Shown piece by piece: positions 4,892-5,817 of a stretch of 5,817 nucleotides of DNA. The notes beneath the pieces are model-generated. The model saw only the letters and a program-made list of their open reading frames with translations. It made no database searches and had not been told where the DNA came from. The stretch is from Trueperaceae bacterium. GTDB taxonomy: Bacteria; Deinococcota; Deinococci; Deinococcales; Trueperaceae. Position numbers and translations under genes: made by a program. The number at the start of each line of letters is the position of its first letter. Position 1 is the stretch's first letter. The stretch lies in assembly GCA_029210865.1 (NCBI GenBank), contig JARGGE010000198.1, positions 1 to 5,817 of the forward strand. Direction: 5' to 3'.

Positions 4892-4904
4892 TAGCGTTGC
4901 GGGC
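4892..4904 (+). promoter_or_regulatory. -10 element of a leaderless promoter for the aminotransferase remnant
   Basis: TAGCGT (4892-4897) fits TANNNT, followed by seven bases TGCGGGC and the ATG at 4905. This is the same geometry as at 4116 and 4758. It indicates that the disrupted gene still keeps its original promoter and start. Confidence 0.58.
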
Positions 4905-5416
4905 ATGACCCCCGCCGCCGCACGCTGGGCCATCGTCGACGGGCACCACGTGCCCTACGCGGACGCCACCGTGCACGTGAGCTCCCCGAGGCGAAGAGCA
5001 CCACCTACCTCACCGCCATGCGGCTCGCGGACGCCATGCGCGCCGCCGGCGCGATCGACGTGCTCTACCACGACGGCGCGCACGTCGCCGAGTGCGCCCG
5101 CTCGGCGCTCGCCATCGTCCAGGACGGCACCCTCGTCACGCGCCGCGAGGGGGTGCTGGCCAGCGTGAGCATGGCGCAACTGCTCGTCGTCGCGCGGCCG
5201 CGGATGCCGGTCGAGGAGCGCGCCATCACGCTCGAGGAGCTCCATGCCGCCGACGAAGTGCGCAGCACCGGCGCCGTCCGCGGCGTCGTCCCGATCGTGG
5301 CGATCGACGGTCGCCCGGTCGCCGGCGGCGGCGTGGGGCCGCACGCGCGGGCGCTCTTCGCGGCGTTCGCCGCGCACGTCGACGGCTACGTCGCCGCGCG
5401 CGGAGGGCGTCGCTGA
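4905..5416 (+). pseudogene. Class IV (branched-chain-type) aminotransferase, internally deleted and frameshifted
   Basis: From the ATG at 4905 the first ~27 residues, RWAIVDGHHVPYADATVHVSS, match the N-terminus of PLP fold-type IV aminotransferases (IlvE/D-amino-acid type). At about 4977-4985 the sequence jumps, in another frame, to RELPEAKSTTYLTAM, the block carrying the catalytic Lys (AAG, 4994-4996). It then runs through VEERAITLEELHAADEV and GVVPIVAIDGRPVAGG to a TGA at 5416. Only about 170 of the usual ~290-300 residues remain: some 120-130 residues, including the phosphate-binding and substrate-side parts of the N-domain, are missing, and the two parts are out of frame. Surviving motifs are also degraded: the family's EGSxSN is ECARSA, the GxLPGxTR turn is GVLASVSM, and F-x-TGT is RSTGA. 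A functional enzyme would transaminate branched-chain or related amino acids in the cytoplasm; this one cannot. Translation from 4905 would yield about 87 residues, mostly out of frame. Confidence 0.8.
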
Positions 5417-5468
5417 GGTTCCGGAGCCCGGCACGGCCCGTTCGATGCACGGCGGGCGTCGTGACCGG

Positions 5469-5816
5469 TTAGCGAGGGGGTGGCCCCTCGCGCATCGACG
5501 CCACGAACGCCGCCGGCGTGCGCACCGCGACGCCGCCGCGCGCGTCAACCGGGAAGTGCGCGAGGTTGCCCGTGACGAGGCACGCGGCACCGCCGGCGAC
5601 CGCGACCTCCAGGAAGGGCGCGTCGTCCGGGTCGGGCAACGTCTCGCGCCACGGCGCCGCGACCACGTGCTCGCCCTCCGTCGCGATGAAGCCGATGAGC
5701 GCGTCCACCGCGTCCGGCGCGAAGCCGAACCGTGGCCGCGCGAGCACCTGCTCGTAGTCGACCAGGATCCGCGCGTCGACGCACGGCGTCACCGCGCCGC
5801 CGACGACCATGCGGAG
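5469..5816 (-). CDS. COG1569-type PIN-domain toxin, partial (N-terminus beyond window)
   Basis: The minus-strand frame enters from the right edge and ends at TAA (5471-5469). It reads TPCVDARILVDYEQVLARPRF, then PDAVDALIGFI, PDPDDAPFLEVAVAGGA and CLVTGNLAHFP, and ends VRTPAAFVASM. This is the order seen in the 'putative toxin-antitoxin system toxin component, PIN family' group (TIGR00305/COG1569): C-V-D-x-R-I-L-x-x-Y-x-x-V-L-x-R-P-R-F, then LPDPDDxPFLEVA, then A-L-V-T-G-N-x-x-H-F-P. The acidic cluster of the PIN active site (PDPDD) is present. The first ~25 residues, with the usual LDTNVLVSAL motif, are missing only because the window ends. An internal ATG at 5810 is not the start, since the codons before it (L-R) continue the family alignment. 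Its antitoxin would lie further upstream, outside the window. It is convergent with the aminotransferase remnant. Confidence 0.85.
   Translation of the reverse strand, partial: LRMVVGGAVTPCVDARILVDYEQVLARPRFGFAPDAVDALIGFIATEGEHVVAAPWRETLPDPDDAPFLEVAVAGGAACLVTGNLAHFPVDARGGVAVRTPAAFVASMREGPPPR
5472..5491. terminator. Hairpin overlapping the 3' end of the PIN toxin gene
   Basis: GCGAGGGG (5472-5479) and CCCCTCGC (5484-5491) form a perfect 8-bp stem with a 4-nt loop. It sits over the last seven codons of the PIN gene and 55 nt past the stop of the convergent aminotransferase remnant. It could end transcription from either side, but no T-run follows, and it also encodes the EGPPPR tail, so it may be just coding sequence. 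Confidence 0.4.
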
Positions 5817-5817
5817 C

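Noticed and set aside
4746..4976. N-terminal extension of the MazE antitoxin
   Set aside because: It would read through the leaderless promoter and the operator; the RHH strand begins right after the ATG at 4745.
5092..5472. Plus-strand 126-codon frame within the aminotransferase remnant
   Set aside because: Arginine-dominated shadow; the overlapping frame ending at 5416 carries the recognisable aminotransferase C-domain.

Overview
The window is GC-rich bacterial DNA holding a dense, mostly accessory-type gene set. Four genes or operons start directly at, or 6-7 nt after, a TANNNT -10 hexamer. This is the leaderless-promoter arrangement well known from Deinococcota (and also found in Actinomycetota). 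Together with the GC content and gene families, this suggests a Deinococcota lineage such as Trueperaceae, but no marker gene is present to prove it.

Layout, left to right. Positions 1-~340 (minus) hold an internal piece of a membrane protein resembling an MFS transporter. It is joined, with no intergenic DNA, to the C-terminal end of a secreted 'choice-of-anchor I' beta-propeller protein on the plus strand (~339-575). Both lack their N-termini at the same palindromic spot, so this is a rearrangement or assembly breakpoint. Positions 576-682 hold two strong hairpins between convergent genes. Positions 683-1396 (minus) encode an exported toast-rack/beta-helical protein. Positions 1467-2128 (plus) are a complete vapBC toxin-antitoxin (TA) module with a four-half-site operator.

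Convergent with vapBC, and only 9 bp away, is a three-gene minus-strand operon read 4103 to 2138. It encodes a small four-TM protein, a DUF418 membrane protein and a DUF3293 protein, each joined to the next by a 4-nt stop/start overlap. Upstream, also on the minus strand, is a complete mazEF-type module (4745-4169) with an RHH antitoxin and an inverted-repeat operator. Divergent from it (plus, 4905-5416) is a class IV (branched-chain-type) aminotransferase pseudogene. It has lost its middle through an out-of-frame deletion, and its remaining active-site motifs are decayed. The right edge (minus, 5469 to beyond 5816) is a COG1569-type PIN toxin whose N-terminus lies outside the window.

The main themes are three toxin genes in under 6 kb, a CGCATCACG operator half-site shared by the vapBC and mazEF modules (possible cross-regulation), a consistent leaderless promoter signature, and two breakpoints where coding sequence is abruptly lost, both at a GAGCTC motif. 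No RNA genes, insertion sequences, CRISPR arrays or origins were seen.
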